Below are positions 1-8,863 of a stretch of 27,845 nucleotides of DNA, in pieces (positions within the stretch are counted from its first letter, which is position 1; the number at the start of each line of letters is the position of its first letter). Made by a program: the position numbers and the translations under genes. This stretch comes from Anditalea sp035461405 (GTDB taxonomy: Bacteria; Bacteroidota; Bacteroidia; Cytophagales; Cyclobacteriaceae). The notes below the pieces were generated by a model, which did no database searches, had not been told where the DNA came from, and saw only the letters and a program-made list of their open reading frames with translations. The stretch spans positions 1 through 27,845 of the forward strand of contig DATHVH010000022.1 of assembly GCA_035461405.1 (NCBI GenBank), read 5' to 3'.

Positions 1-775
1 TATAGAAACTCTCCTTTATAATATCTTCATTAGGTACTTTCAAAGAGAGTAAAGTTTCTTTGGCAGTATCCATCAGGCCTTCAGGTCCACATAAAAAATA
101 CTTGGTTTTTTCAGTTTCTGTGTGGGCTTTTGTAGCTAAGACTTCCTTAATTTTTTCTGCATCTATCCTCCCTTTCAGTCCCGACCATGCTTCAGTTGGC
201 TTACTGATATTCATAACTACGTCCAGACTTTCAGGATGAGATTCTACTAATTTATCCAGCTGCTTATTGAAAATGATTTCATTCTCTGATCTGCTACAGT
301 AGAGTAGGGTAACCTTAGAATTGGGTTCATTTATAAGGACAGATTTCGTAATCCCCATGACAGGGGTAATGCCACTACCACCGACTATCATCACAAAATG
401 GTTTTTGTTTTTTGAATGAAAGTCTGTCGTGAAATTCCCCATCGGCTTAAGGATATTAATAGTTTTGCCAGGGTGGATGTGATCGTTGAGATAATTGGAA
501 ACCACCCCGCCTTTTATTCTCTTTATGGTGACGCCAGGATAAGGGTCCACATATGGAGAAGTACATAGACTGTAAGATCTTCTTTCCTCTTTACCATTAA
601 TCTCTAAGATCAGTGTCAGAAACTGCCCTGGCTTGTACTCTAAAAAAGGCTCGGGCTGTTCAAAAAAAATGGTCACCGTATCAGATGTCTCTCTCACCAC
701 TTCCCTTACTTTAAGGGAGGCATGCTGGCTGATTTTCTTAGGTTCTTCTTTCTTCTTCTTAAATATATTAAACAT
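1..775 (-). CDS. FAD/NAD(P)-binding oxidoreductase, PaaE/ferredoxin-reductase type (3' part cut by window edge)
   Basis: An open frame runs from an ATG at 775 to the left edge, giving 258 residues. It begins with a short lysine-rich stretch and then the flavin domain, with RRSYSLCTSP (residues 65-74), the RxYS FAD-binding motif. The nucleotide-binding domain has VGGSGITPVMG (131-141) and a C-terminal YFLCGPEGLM (226-235), as in ferredoxin-NADP reductases. The last visible residues, KESFY, correspond to the point where PaaE-like and Hmp-like reductases lead into a C-terminal 2Fe-2S ferredoxin domain, so that domain probably lies outside the window (inference). The protein would be cytoplasmic and pass electrons between NAD(P)H, FAD and perhaps an iron-sulfur cluster to an unknown oxygenase or desaturase. 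It begins 15 bases after the stop of the DUF5916 gene, so the two are probably co-transcribed. The family is secure; the substrate or partner is unknown. Confidence 0.85.
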   Translation of the reverse strand, partial: MFNIFKKKKEEPKKISQHASLKVREVVRETSDTVTIFFEQPEPFLEYKPGQFLTLILEINGKEERRSYSLCTSPYVDPYPGVTIKRIKGGVVSNYLNDHIHPGKTINILKPMGNFTTDFHSKNKNHFVMIVGGSGITPVMGITKSVLINEPNSKVTLLYCSRSENEIIFNKQLDKLVESHPESLDVVMNISKPTEAWSGLKGRIDAEKIKEVLATKAHTETEKTKYFLCGPEGLMDTAKETLLSLKVPNEDIIKESFY

Positions 776-790
776 TATGATAGGTCTCTT

Positions 791-2992
791 TTATACATTG
801 ATCCAATAAGACAACTTCAAAATTAAAGAGCGGTTTTTAATTTGTAAGTTTTCCGGAAAATAATTATCAGTATAAACGATAAATAAATCCGAAACCGGTT
901 TAAATCTCCATTGGAAACGGGTGTTTATGTTGACATTATTGATCTGATTATTATACTGAACAAACGTGCTAAGAAACAGTTCATCCGTGAATGAAACTTC
1001 AAATCTCGGACCAACCAACCACAGGTTGGCATCATTGTATGGTTCCGGTAAGGTTATCTTATTGTATTCAGCAAAAAGCGAAATATTTCCATAAGGCTGT
1101 ATACGGTAATTTATATTAGACCTCCAAAAAAATCTGTCGCCATTGAAATATTGTCCATGATAAATGGCCGTATTGTAATTAAAAAACTTTCTGGTATCTG
1201 AAGTATAGGTTATACCGGCACGGGTAAATCTATAATCGGTTCCAGTCTCCAGTTGTTTACCACCCGTACGCGTAGGATCAAATGGTCTGAACAAATAGAT
1301 ATATTCATTAAATATTCTAAAGTTTAGACTAGAAGTGTTTTTCCATTCCAACCGGTAATTGAAAGTAGCCCATTCATCCATCTTCAAGCTGAAATTTTTG
1401 TCTTTATAGAGATCATATGAAAAACGAAAGCTATGCTGAAGTATCTTTGACCCTACAGGAAATAATCTGTACTGCACACTTGGTTCAAATCTCCAGTACC
1501 CATTACGTGGCACATACCCTACTTCTGCGTTGAAATTTTCACCTACATATTCATGGTTCCACATGATATGCCAGTTCTTAGTATTATATCCCAAGTAACT
1601 GGCATGCGCATAAGCATCACCTTTACCATCAGGACTAAATGTCTGATGGTAAAAAAACTTACCATTCCACTTATTGTCTCTAGAAGCAAGATTGTAATCT
1701 ACCCCCACCAGTCGGTTATAATCAGGCACATCACTACCCGATTCCACAGCATTGGTAGTTTGCCTATTTACAACTATACCCGCAATATTGGACCGGCTAA
1801 AAACCTTTTGCTGAAAAGTGGCTACAGTAAAATTCTGCCCTGGAAAACCAATTCCATCTTCACGGGCAGTTTGCATATTGAGTAGTCCCACTCTGAGATC
1901 ATCACCAACGTTTCCATTTAGCCTGGCGCCATAGAGAATTCGGTTTTCAGCTGATCTTCCGAGGCTATCAGTAGCTATACCTATTCGGCGGGAAAAAAAT
2001 GGTCGAATTTGCCTGAATCCAAATTCACCAAAAAGATCTGCATTTTCCAAAAAAAACTGTCTTCTTTCTGGAAAGAACAGTTCAAATCTATTTAGATTGG
2101 TCTGCTGCTGGTCCACCTCCACCGTAGAGAAGTCCGGATTAACGGTAAGATCTAAATTTAAGGACGGCGTTAATGCTATTTTGGCATCCAGACCTACAGA
2201 ACCACCACGCTCAGAAGGTGTCCCAGCTTGATGATTTTTAGAAGTATTGCCGGCGGCATAAGGTATTAAAGCTATATTTGGCCCAGTTTTGCGTAAGGGA
2301 GTCTCCCACTCCATATATCCTGTAAAAGCAAGATTAGCTATCCGCTGATTGATTGGGACTGGGACCCATGAGGAAGTTTCAAAGTTTTTTAAATCATTTC
2401 GGATAAAGTTCACCTTCCAATAATCAGTACCTTCAGTAAAACGTAGTGTCTTAAATGGAATAGCTATTTCCACCACCCACCTATCTTGGTATCGCTGCAC
2501 CGCAGAAAACCATCTATTATCCCAGACTTGGGCCACATTTGTGCCATTATTCACCAATCCTTCTAACTGTATATTCCATGGATTTACAGAAAAGAGGAAA
2601 CCATTGTTTCCATCATCATACGGACCTATAATCACAGCAAAGGCATCATTATCTTCAAACCGAAAATCCCTTTTCAGAGATGATACTATGTTTGGTCCTT
2701 CAGTAGTCTCGTAAAGTATAGCTGATATATACAAGAAACTATCATCATAGACCATTCTTACCTCAGTATTTTCAGTAGCAGGATTACCCTCATCTGGAAA
2801 TTGCTGCACAAAGGACCCCGATACATCTGCCATTGTCCAGACTGCCTCGTCCAGCATACCATCTATTAGTATTGGATCTGTAGTATAGGAAATTCCAAAG
2901 CCAAAAGGTCTTTTATCCTTATCCCCATTGCCGGCTAAGGAGGGTGCAGTAATAAAAATAATATATATAAAAATGGCAAAATTAAATTTCAT
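791..2992 (-). CDS. CBM9-like / DUF5916 outer-membrane protein, copy 1
   Basis: The 733-residue protein has an N-terminal signal peptide (hydrophobic residues 4-20, cleavage near Ala-Gly). A carbohydrate-binding-family-9-like domain follows at about residues 35-230; IDGMLDEAVW and the downstream QQFPDEG are typical of DUF5916 proteins. The rest, about 240-733, alternates short aromatic strands in the manner of an outer-membrane beta-barrel and ends in LSYWINV, a strand-like terminus. It contains the family's very conserved FFPERRQFFLENADLF. The family is common in Bacteroidota and its function is not established. The protein is a close paralogue of the one encoded at 5153-7345; most positions match from residue 280 to 410 and at the C-terminus. 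A sequence resembling the Bacteroidota -7 box (TACTTTTG, minus strand, 3004-2997) lies almost on top of the start codon, which would give a leaderless or nearly leaderless message if used; no matching -33 box is seen. The oxidoreductase gene follows after 15 bases. Confidence 0.88.
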   Translation of the reverse strand: MKFNFAIFIYIIFITAPSLAGNGDKDKRPFGFGISYTTDPILIDGMLDEAVWTMADVSGSFVQQFPDEGNPATENTEVRMVYDDSFLYISAILYETTEGPNIVSSLKRDFRFEDNDAFAVIIGPYDDGNNGFLFSVNPWNIQLEGLVNNGTNVAQVWDNRWFSAVQRYQDRWVVEIAIPFKTLRFTEGTDYWKVNFIRNDLKNFETSSWVPVPINQRIANLAFTGYMEWETPLRKTGPNIALIPYAAGNTSKNHQAGTPSERGGSVGLDAKIALTPSLNLDLTVNPDFSTVEVDQQQTNLNRFELFFPERRQFFLENADLFGEFGFRQIRPFFSRRIGIATDSLGRSAENRILYGARLNGNVGDDLRVGLLNMQTAREDGIGFPGQNFTVATFQQKVFSRSNIAGIVVNRQTTNAVESGSDVPDYNRLVGVDYNLASRDNKWNGKFFYHQTFSPDGKGDAYAHASYLGYNTKNWHIMWNHEYVGENFNAEVGYVPRNGYWRFEPSVQYRLFPVGSKILQHSFRFSYDLYKDKNFSLKMDEWATFNYRLEWKNTSSLNFRIFNEYIYLFRPFDPTRTGGKQLETGTDYRFTRAGITYTSDTRKFFNYNTAIYHGQYFNGDRFFWRSNINYRIQPYGNISLFAEYNKITLPEPYNDANLWLVGPRFEVSFTDELFLSTFVQYNNQINNVNINTRFQWRFKPVSDLFIVYTDNYFPENLQIKNRSLILKLSYWINV

Positions 2993-3202
2993 AAAACAAA
3001 AGTAAAGTTATCTCGCTGTTACTGGTTACGGCTATTTATTATCGGCAAAAGAAAGATAAGAAAAGCCACTTTTCCAGTATGAATGGGAAAGGGTAATTTA
3101 TAGTTAAAAACAACATTATTTTGCTATATTTCTATATTTTGAACAAATGATTAAAAAAGGTGTTTCTTTTCAAATTCTATAATCCTAATAATGGGCTAGT
3201 AT

Positions 3203-3928
3203 ATGAAATATAATATCCTTCTATTCTATTTCATCTTTTCAACCATCCTATGCTGTGTCGGTCAATCAGTAGAGAAGGAAAGAGAGGTGGCATCCGTATA
3301 TTCCTATAAAACCCCAGACCGTGACGGTACCGGTAAAGTTTATATGGGACGGGAAATAGCATCTGTCATGAGTTTTAGCGGTAAAAACTGGCTGGAAAGA
3401 CCTAGCAGACCACAGGAAGAAAATACTGCCCTCGCCATAGCTAATTTGCCAGTGGATAAGGCCAGTATAGTAGCTGACATTGGTGCCGGGTCTGGATATT
3501 ATACTTTTCGTATAGCAGAAGTAGTACCTGAAGGAAAGGTCTATGCAGTAGAAATCCAAGATGCTGCTATTCAATATCTTCGAACCAAGAGCAGGGAACT
3601 AGGATTTACAAATGTGGAAGTGATTAAAGGAAACGAAAAATCGCCCCAACTTCCAGCTAATTCAACTGATCTGGCCATCATGGTGGATGTATATCACGAA
3701 TTACTATACCCCCAAGAAGTATTAGGAGAAATCCATAAAGCCCTGAAACCTGAGGGTAAACTTCTCTTAATAGAATACCGTGCAGAAGATCCTAAAGTGA
3801 ATATTAAAAGGCTACATAAAATGTCTGTCAATCAGATCACTAAAGAATTGAATGCCAATGGATTTAAACTGAATGAGAATGGCCAATTCATGAATATTCA
3901 GCATTTTCTGGTTTTCCAAAAAGAATAA
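3203..3928 (+). CDS. class I SAM-dependent methyltransferase with signal peptide
   Basis: The 241-residue protein starts with a hydrophobic segment (residues 5-19) and a likely signal-peptidase site near VGQ-S, so it appears to be exported or membrane-held. The Rossmann methyltransferase core follows: motif I VADIGAGSGYY (90-100), an acidic second strand VYAVEIQ (113-119), and DVYHEL (162-167) in the position of motif IV. The segment YMGREIASVM (47-56) and the following W-L-x-R-P-x-R-x-x-E are, from memory, typical of a methyltransferase family that often carries signal peptides in Bacteroidota and Planctomycetes. Translation from the internal Met48 would give a cytosolic enzyme, but the family pattern favours the first ATG. 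The substrate is unknown. The gene is divergent from DUF5916 copy 1 and lies 104 bases before the hydrolase gene on the same strand, so the two may share a transcript. How SAM would reach an exported enzyme is not explained. Confidence 0.82.
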   Translation: MKYNILLFYFIFSTILCCVGQSVEKEREVASVYSYKTPDRDGTGKVYMGREIASVMSFSGKNWLERPSRPQEENTALAIANLPVDKASIVADIGAGSGYYTFRIAEVVPEGKVYAVEIQDAAIQYLRTKSRELGFTNVEVIKGNEKSPQLPANSTDLAIMVDVYHELLYPQEVLGEIHKALKPEGKLLLIEYRAEDPKVNIKRLHKMSVNQITKELNANGFKLNENGQFMNIQHFLVFQKE

Positions 3929-4032
3929 GAAAATCACATATCAACATATATCCTTCCATCACATATAATTCTAGCCTTATAAATTTTTGTGAATTTTAAA
4001 ATGATTAAGTAATATATTACTATAAAAAGCAC

Positions 4033-4923
4033 ATGGAGCCTATCAAAAAAGAAGATTTAAGTCAGGATATTTTTGACATTTATGATGAATATGTCCATAG
4101 TAGAATTGGACGAAGAGATTTTGTCAATAAACTCTCTAAATATGCCATAGGGGGATTGACTGTTTCAGCTATTATGGCATATCTTTCCCCAAACTATGCA
4201 TCTGCAAAAATTTTTCAGGAAAATGATCCTAGACTGGTATCTGAATATATAGAATATGAAAGCCCTAAAGGAGCTGGCAAAATGAAAGGATTACTTACCC
4301 GGCCAGCTAATACCACAGGACCATTGCCTGGAATAATAGTAGTCCATGAAAATAGAGGCCTCAACCCTTATATAGAGGATGTAGCCCATCAGGCAGCTCT
4401 GGATGGATTTATTGCATTTGCCCCGGATGCTCTGACACCATTTGGTGGCTATCCTGGAACTGACGATGAAGGTAGGACTATGCAGGCCAAACGAGACAGA
4501 GAAGAGATGTTGCAGGATTTTATAGCCGGTTATGAAGTATTAAAAGCTGATGAAAGATGTACTGGTAAAGTTGGGGTGGTAGGATTTTGTTTCGGTGGCT
4601 GGATATCAAATATGATGGCTGTACGGATACCTGATCTACCTGCTGCAGTACCATTTTACGGGGGCCAGCCTACAGCAGAAGAGGTACCTTCCATTAATGC
4701 AGCCCTTTTGATACATTTTGCTGAACTTGATACCCGTGTGAATGCAGGATGGGAAGATTATGAAGCAGCTTTAAAAGCAAATGGAATAGACTATACAGCC
4801 CATTTTTATCCAGAAGTAAACCATGGCTTCCATAATCATTCCACTCCCCGCTATGACAAAGCCGCAGCAGAACTGGCTTGGGAAAGGACTATAGGTTTTT
4901 TTAGGGAAAAACTGATGGTTTAG
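4033..4923 (+). CDS. yghX: dienelactone hydrolase family protein, YghX-like, Tat-exported
   Basis: The 296-residue protein closely resembles E. coli YghX over its whole length, including the N-terminal block around residues 10-60. Residues 26-32, GRRDFVN, followed by the hydrophobic stretch 36-50 and an ASA-K cleavage site (56-59), form a twin-arginine export signal. The alpha/beta-hydrolase fold of dienelactone hydrolase is complete: Glu106 in VHENRGLNPY, nucleophile Cys186 in GFCFGGW, Asp233 in ELDTRVN and His264 in NHGFHN form the Cys-Asp-His triad and its partner Glu. Such enzymes cleave lactones or activated esters; the natural substrate of YghX proteins is not known. The gene sits between the two DUF5916 genes and after the exported methyltransferase, so a periplasmic role is consistent. 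No convincing terminator follows; the downstream spacer holds degenerate 7-base repeats. Confidence 0.9.
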   Translation: MEPIKKEDLSQDIFDIYDEYVHSRIGRRDFVNKLSKYAIGGLTVSAIMAYLSPNYASAKIFQENDPRLVSEYIEYESPKGAGKMKGLLTRPANTTGPLPGIIVVHENRGLNPYIEDVAHQAALDGFIAFAPDALTPFGGYPGTDDEGRTMQAKRDREEMLQDFIAGYEVLKADERCTGKVGVVGFCFGGWISNMMAVRIPDLPAAVPFYGGQPTAEEVPSINAALLIHFAELDTRVNAGWEDYEAALKANGIDYTAHFYPEVNHGFHNHSTPRYDKAAAELAWERTIGFFREKLMV

Positions 4924-4976
4924 TATCAAGAATTAAGCTTGCCGGCCGGAGGTAGGTATCAAGACTTTAATATCAA
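4923..4976. repeat. degenerate GTATCAA heptamer repeats
   Basis: GTATCAA occurs at 4923-4929 (overlapping the last base of the yghX stop) and at 4956-4962, with ATATCAA at 4970-4976. The last two are exactly 14 bases apart, meaning two 7-base units with a degenerate unit (GACTTTA) between. The same word in the same 7-base phase recurs at 22516-22543. Confidence 0.55.
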
Positions 4977-5032
4977 GAGATCGATAATACTTTCATATTC
5001 GCTATTGAAAAACATCAACTGACAATATTCGG

Positions 5033-5075
5033 CTAAAGCTAATGATGTGTTTATTTACTTTAGAATGGACTAAAG
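5033..5075. repeat. CTAAAG/CTTTAG inverted-repeat cluster
   Basis: CTAAAG at 5033-5038, CTTTAG at 5058-5063 and CTAAAG at 5070-5075 allow two alternative small hairpins, 5058-5063 pairing with either neighbour. It lies between yghX and DUF5916 copy 2, with no coding potential. It resembles dispersed intergenic repeats of Bacteroidota built around GGCTAAAGCC (recollection, not verified). Confidence 0.35.
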
Positions 5076-5125
5076 CCCACTCCTATTCATTTGCTCCGTC
5101 ATTTTCTTCGGTCTTGCATCAAAAT

Positions 5126-5146
5126 GTCGGACATCCGTCATCCAAC
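5126..5146. repeat. degenerate ATCCGAC heptamer repeats
   Basis: Three consecutive 7-base units, GTCGGAC, ATCCGTC and ATCCAAC, end seven bases before the stop codon of DUF5916 copy 2. A cleaner copy of the same repeat at 22675-22695 lies next to another minus-strand stop codon. Confidence 0.5.
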
Positions 5147-5152
5147 ATTCTC

Positions 5153-7345
5153 TTATATATTAAACCAATAGGAAAATTTAAGGACAATTGAACGGTTTTT
5201 TATCTGAAGATTTTCAGGAAAATAATTGTCAGTGTATACGATAAATAAATCGGACACTGGTCGGAACCGCCACTGGAATCTGGCATTTAGGTTAATATTA
5301 TTGATTTGGTTATTATACTGGACAAAGGTACTGAGGAAAAGTTGGTCAGTAAATGAAAATTCAAATCGTGGGCCTATCAGCCATAGATTGGCTGTATTAA
5401 AGGGTTCAGGAAGTTCTATTCTATTAAATTCAGTAAATAGGGAAATAGATCCATAGGGCTGAATTCGATATATCAATTCATTTCTAGAAAAATACCTTTT
5501 ACCATTATAAAAACTGCCATAGTAAGCAGATGAATAAAAATTTAAACGTTTTCTGGCATCTGACCCATAAGTAATGCCAGCACGGGTATAACTTACAGTA
5601 GACCCTTCAGGCAACTGTTCGCCACCCGTCCTGGTAGGGTCAAACGGGAAAAACAGGTAGATGAACTGATTGTATATACGGAAATTAAAATATGAAGTAT
5701 TTTTAAAATCTAATCTATAAGTGAATGTAATTTGTTCATCTGTCTTTTGATCAAAATTCACATCTTTATATAGATTATAATATATTTTAAACCTATGAGC
5801 AAGAATACCGGATGAAAGAGGAAAAAATCGATATTCTGCATTTGGTTCAAATCTCCAATATCCCACTCTGGGGACATAGCCTACTTCAGCATTAAAATGT
5901 TCTCCCACAAATTCATGATTCCAGTTAAGCTCCCAATTCCTGACATTATACCTTAGATAGCTGGCATGCGAATATTCATTTCCATCTAAATGTGGACTAA
6001 AAGATCGATGAACAAAAAATATCCCGTTCCACTTATTATCCGGAGAGGCAAGATTGTAATCCAATCCTACTAATCTATTATAGGCAGGAGTAAAACTCCC
6101 TCCTTCCATCTCATTGGTGGTTTGCCTATTGACAAATATTCCCGCGATATTAGACCTGCTAAACATTTTTTGCTGAAAAGTAGCTACGGTAAAATTTTGC
6201 CCAGGCACACCAATACCCTCTTCTCGGGCTGTTTGCATGTTTAAAAGACCCACTCTTAGATCATCACCAAGTTTGCCATTTAATCTGGCGCCATACAATA
6301 TCCTGTTTTCCCTGGTCCTTCCTAAAGAGTCAGATACTATCCCTATTCTTCTGGAAAAAAATGGTCTTATATTTCTAAACCCAAAATCACCAAACAAGTC
6401 GGCATTTTCAAGAAAAAACTGCCTCCGCTCAGGAAAAAACAGTTCAAATCTATCTAAATTGGTTTGCTGTTGATCTACCTCGACAGTAGAGAAATCAGGA
6501 TTTACAGTGAGGTCCAAATTTAGAGCAGGCGTTATGGCTATTTTCGCGTCAAAGCCTATGGCCGCTTCCTGCTGAGATGGGGTACCTGCCTCGTAATTTT
6601 TTATCGTTTGTCCGGAGGTATAAGGTATAATAGCAATATTAGGACCTTGAGGTTCTATTGGATTATCCCAGTTCATGTATCCTGTAAAAGCAAGGTTGGC
6701 TATGCCCTGGTTTATCGGTACAGGAATCCAAGAGCTAGTTTCAAAGTTTTTAAGATCATTGCGCAAAAAGTTGATTTTCCAAAACTCGGTACCTGTGGTA
6801 AAACGTAAAGTTTTAAAAGGAATAGCTATTTCCACTTCCCAATATTCATCAAAAATTTGAACTTCAGAAAACCAGAAATTATCCCAGACTATCTCCAAAT
6901 TACTGCCATTAGTAATGAGTGCTTCTGTTTGAATATTTAAAGGATTTACAGAAAAATAAAAACCGTTCATCCCATCATGAAAAGGGCCAATAGTAACTGC
7001 AAAAGCATCATTATCCACAAACTCATAATCTCTCCGAAGAGAGGAGATGATATGGGGACCTTCCGATGTATCATGGAGGCGGGCTCCTATATATAGATAG
7101 TTTTTATCATACATTATTTTTACTTCAGTCTGCTGAGATGCCGGATCCCCCTCATCAGGAAACTGCTGTATAAATGAAGTTATCTTTTGGGCATCCTTCC
7201 ATTCTGGCTCATCCAGTCTCCCATCAATTTTTATTGATTCGGTAATTTTAAAAATATTTACCTCGTATTCTCTTCCATCATTTCCATTTTGGGCTTTGGA
7301 AATAATGTGGATGAATAAGAAAAAAATTACTAAATAATATTTCAT
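5153..7345 (-). CDS. CBM9-like / DUF5916 outer-membrane protein, copy 2
   Basis: The 730-residue protein is collinear with the one encoded at 791-2992. It has a signal peptide (hydrophobic 3-16, SKAQ-N cleavage), a CBM9-like domain with IDGRLDEPEW and QQFPDEGDPA, the conserved FFPERRQFFLENADLF block, and a barrel ending in FSYWFNI. By eye roughly two thirds of residues match copy 1. The middle and the last 55 residues match best; the N-terminal 40 residues and the extracellular-loop-like stretches of the barrel differ most. That is the usual pattern for outer-membrane paralogues diverging in surface loops. The gene is divergent from purB with 136 bases between. No partner gene follows on the same strand, unlike copy 1 with its oxidoreductase. 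Function unknown. Confidence 0.88.
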   Translation of the reverse strand: MKYYLVIFFLFIHIISKAQNGNDGREYEVNIFKITESIKIDGRLDEPEWKDAQKITSFIQQFPDEGDPASQQTEVKIMYDKNYLYIGARLHDTSEGPHIISSLRRDYEFVDNDAFAVTIGPFHDGMNGFYFSVNPLNIQTEALITNGSNLEIVWDNFWFSEVQIFDEYWEVEIAIPFKTLRFTTGTEFWKINFLRNDLKNFETSSWIPVPINQGIANLAFTGYMNWDNPIEPQGPNIAIIPYTSGQTIKNYEAGTPSQQEAAIGFDAKIAITPALNLDLTVNPDFSTVEVDQQQTNLDRFELFFPERRQFFLENADLFGDFGFRNIRPFFSRRIGIVSDSLGRTRENRILYGARLNGKLGDDLRVGLLNMQTAREEGIGVPGQNFTVATFQQKMFSRSNIAGIFVNRQTTNEMEGGSFTPAYNRLVGLDYNLASPDNKWNGIFFVHRSFSPHLDGNEYSHASYLRYNVRNWELNWNHEFVGEHFNAEVGYVPRVGYWRFEPNAEYRFFPLSSGILAHRFKIYYNLYKDVNFDQKTDEQITFTYRLDFKNTSYFNFRIYNQFIYLFFPFDPTRTGGEQLPEGSTVSYTRAGITYGSDARKRLNFYSSAYYGSFYNGKRYFSRNELIYRIQPYGSISLFTEFNRIELPEPFNTANLWLIGPRFEFSFTDQLFLSTFVQYNNQINNINLNARFQWRFRPVSDLFIVYTDNYFPENLQIKNRSIVLKFSYWFNI

Positions 7346-7447
7346 AAAACTTACCTCCTATCATCCTCCACCTAATTAGAATAAAAAGAATGACGGGTTA
7401 ACTCACATATTATCATTAAATCAAAAGGTATATTACCCAGTATAAAT

Positions 7448-7455
7448 TAACTTTG
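7448..7455 (+). promoter_or_regulatory. candidate Bacteroidota -7 box upstream of purB
   Basis: TAACTTTG matches TAnnTTTG exactly and lies 26 bases before the purB ATG. No good -33 TTG is seen at the expected 19-base spacing, so only half of the promoter is supported. Confidence 0.4.
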
Positions 7456-7481
7456 CCTCACTCTCAACAATTTTAAACACA

Positions 7482-8825
7482 ATGACTTTAAATACCTTGA
7501 CTGCCGTTTCGTCTATAGACGGAAGGTATGGAAGTAAAACAGCTTCTTTACGTGCTTTCTTTTCTGAATTTGCCCTAATAAAATATCGTGTCCATGTAGA
7601 AGTGGAATATTTTATCGCTTTATGCGAAAATTCATTGCCCCAACTCAAAAATATTTCAGGAGAGGTATTTCCTAAACTCAGATCTATTGTCTCTGATTTC
7701 AGCGAAAAAGATGCCGAACAGATAAAAGAAATAGAAAAAATCACTAATCATGATGTAAAAGCGGTGGAATATTTCTTAAAAGAGAAATTTGACGCACTGG
7801 ACCTTTCTGCTTTCAAAGAATTTATTCATTTCGGACTTACTTCCCAGGACATTAACAATACTGCTACACCTCTGATGCTTAAAGAAGGATTGGAAAAAGT
7901 AATAATGCCGTCACTGAATAATATAATAGAGAAATTAAAAGCCAATGTAAAGGAATGGGAAAACATACCCATGCTAGCGAAGACACATGGACAACCTGCT
8001 TCCCCTACCAGACTAGGAAAAGAGATTCAGGTATTTGTCATCCGGCTAGAAAAGCAACTCACACTCTTTAATCAAGTGCCCTATACGGCTAAATTTGGTG
8101 GGGCTACGGGTAATTTGAATGCTCATTTTATCGCCTATCCAGACCAAGACTGGCATGCATTTGCAGACAATTTTGTATCGAAATATTTGGGACTTGAAAG
8201 AAGTTTCCCAACTACACAGATAGAACATTATGATAATCTGGCCGCCACATTTGACGCACTAAAGAGGATCAATACAATTCTTCTTGATCTTTCTAAAGAT
8301 GTATGGCAATATGTGGCCATGAACTATTTCAAACAAAAAATTAAAGCTGGAGAAGTGGGATCATCAGCCATGCCACACAAAGTCAACCCAATTGATTTTG
8401 AAAATGCGGAAGGCAATTTGGGAATCGCTAATGCTTTACTGGAACATCTCTCAGCAAAATTACCGATCAGCAGGTTGCAACGCGACCTTACTGACAGCAC
8501 TGTACTGAGAATTATTGGTGTTCCACTAGCCCATATGATAATCTCTTTTGAATCTTTGATCAAAGGTTTAGGTAAATTAGAGCTCAATACTGCTGCTATA
8601 GAAGCAGATTTAGAGGACAACTGGGCCGTAGTAGCAGAAGCTATTCAGACGGTACTCAGAAGAGAGGGGTACCCAAAACCTTATGAAGCACTGAAAGAAC
8701 TAACAAGAACAAATACAAAAATTACGGCCAACTCCATAAGTGAATTTATTGAATCACTTGATATAGACGATTCAGTGAAAGAAGAGCTAAGGGTAATCAG
8801 CCCATTTAATTATACAGGAAAATAG
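7482..8825 (+). CDS. purB: adenylosuccinate lyase
   Basis: PurB catalyses two steps of purine synthesis: SAICAR to AICAR plus fumarate, and adenylosuccinate to AMP plus fumarate. The 447-residue length and the opening LTAVSSIDGRYGSK match the E. coli-type branch of the family (about 456 residues). The fumarase/aspartase superfamily signature GSSAMPHKVNP lies at residues 293-303 with the catalytic serine in the SS pair, and KTHGQPASPTRLGKE at 167-181 carries the catalytic His169. FGLTSQDINNTA (117-128) contributes to the active site. It is a cytoplasmic homotetramer in the family. The ATG is the first start after the putative -7 box. The gene is monocistronic: its upstream neighbour is divergent and a strong hairpin terminator follows. 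Confidence 0.97.
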   Translation: MTLNTLTAVSSIDGRYGSKTASLRAFFSEFALIKYRVHVEVEYFIALCENSLPQLKNISGEVFPKLRSIVSDFSEKDAEQIKEIEKITNHDVKAVEYFLKEKFDALDLSAFKEFIHFGLTSQDINNTATPLMLKEGLEKVIMPSLNNIIEKLKANVKEWENIPMLAKTHGQPASPTRLGKEIQVFVIRLEKQLTLFNQVPYTAKFGGATGNLNAHFIAYPDQDWHAFADNFVSKYLGLERSFPTTQIEHYDNLAATFDALKRINTILLDLSKDVWQYVAMNYFKQKIKAGEVGSSAMPHKVNPIDFENAEGNLGIANALLEHLSAKLPISRLQRDLTDSTVLRIIGVPLAHMIISFESLIKGLGKLELNTAAIEADLEDNWAVVAEAIQTVLRREGYPKPYEALKELTRTNTKITANSISEFIESLDIDDSVKEELRVISPFNYTGK

Positions 8826-8830
8826 TAATA

Positions 8831-8863
8831 ATCAGTGGCTTTAATTGGGCCACTGATTTTTTT
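8831..8863 (+). terminator. intrinsic terminator of purB
   Basis: ATCAGTGGC (8831-8839) pairs perfectly with GCCACTGAT (8849-8857) around a 9-base loop. Seven T residues follow, the first being the last stem base. It begins five bases after the purB stop. Confidence 0.85.
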
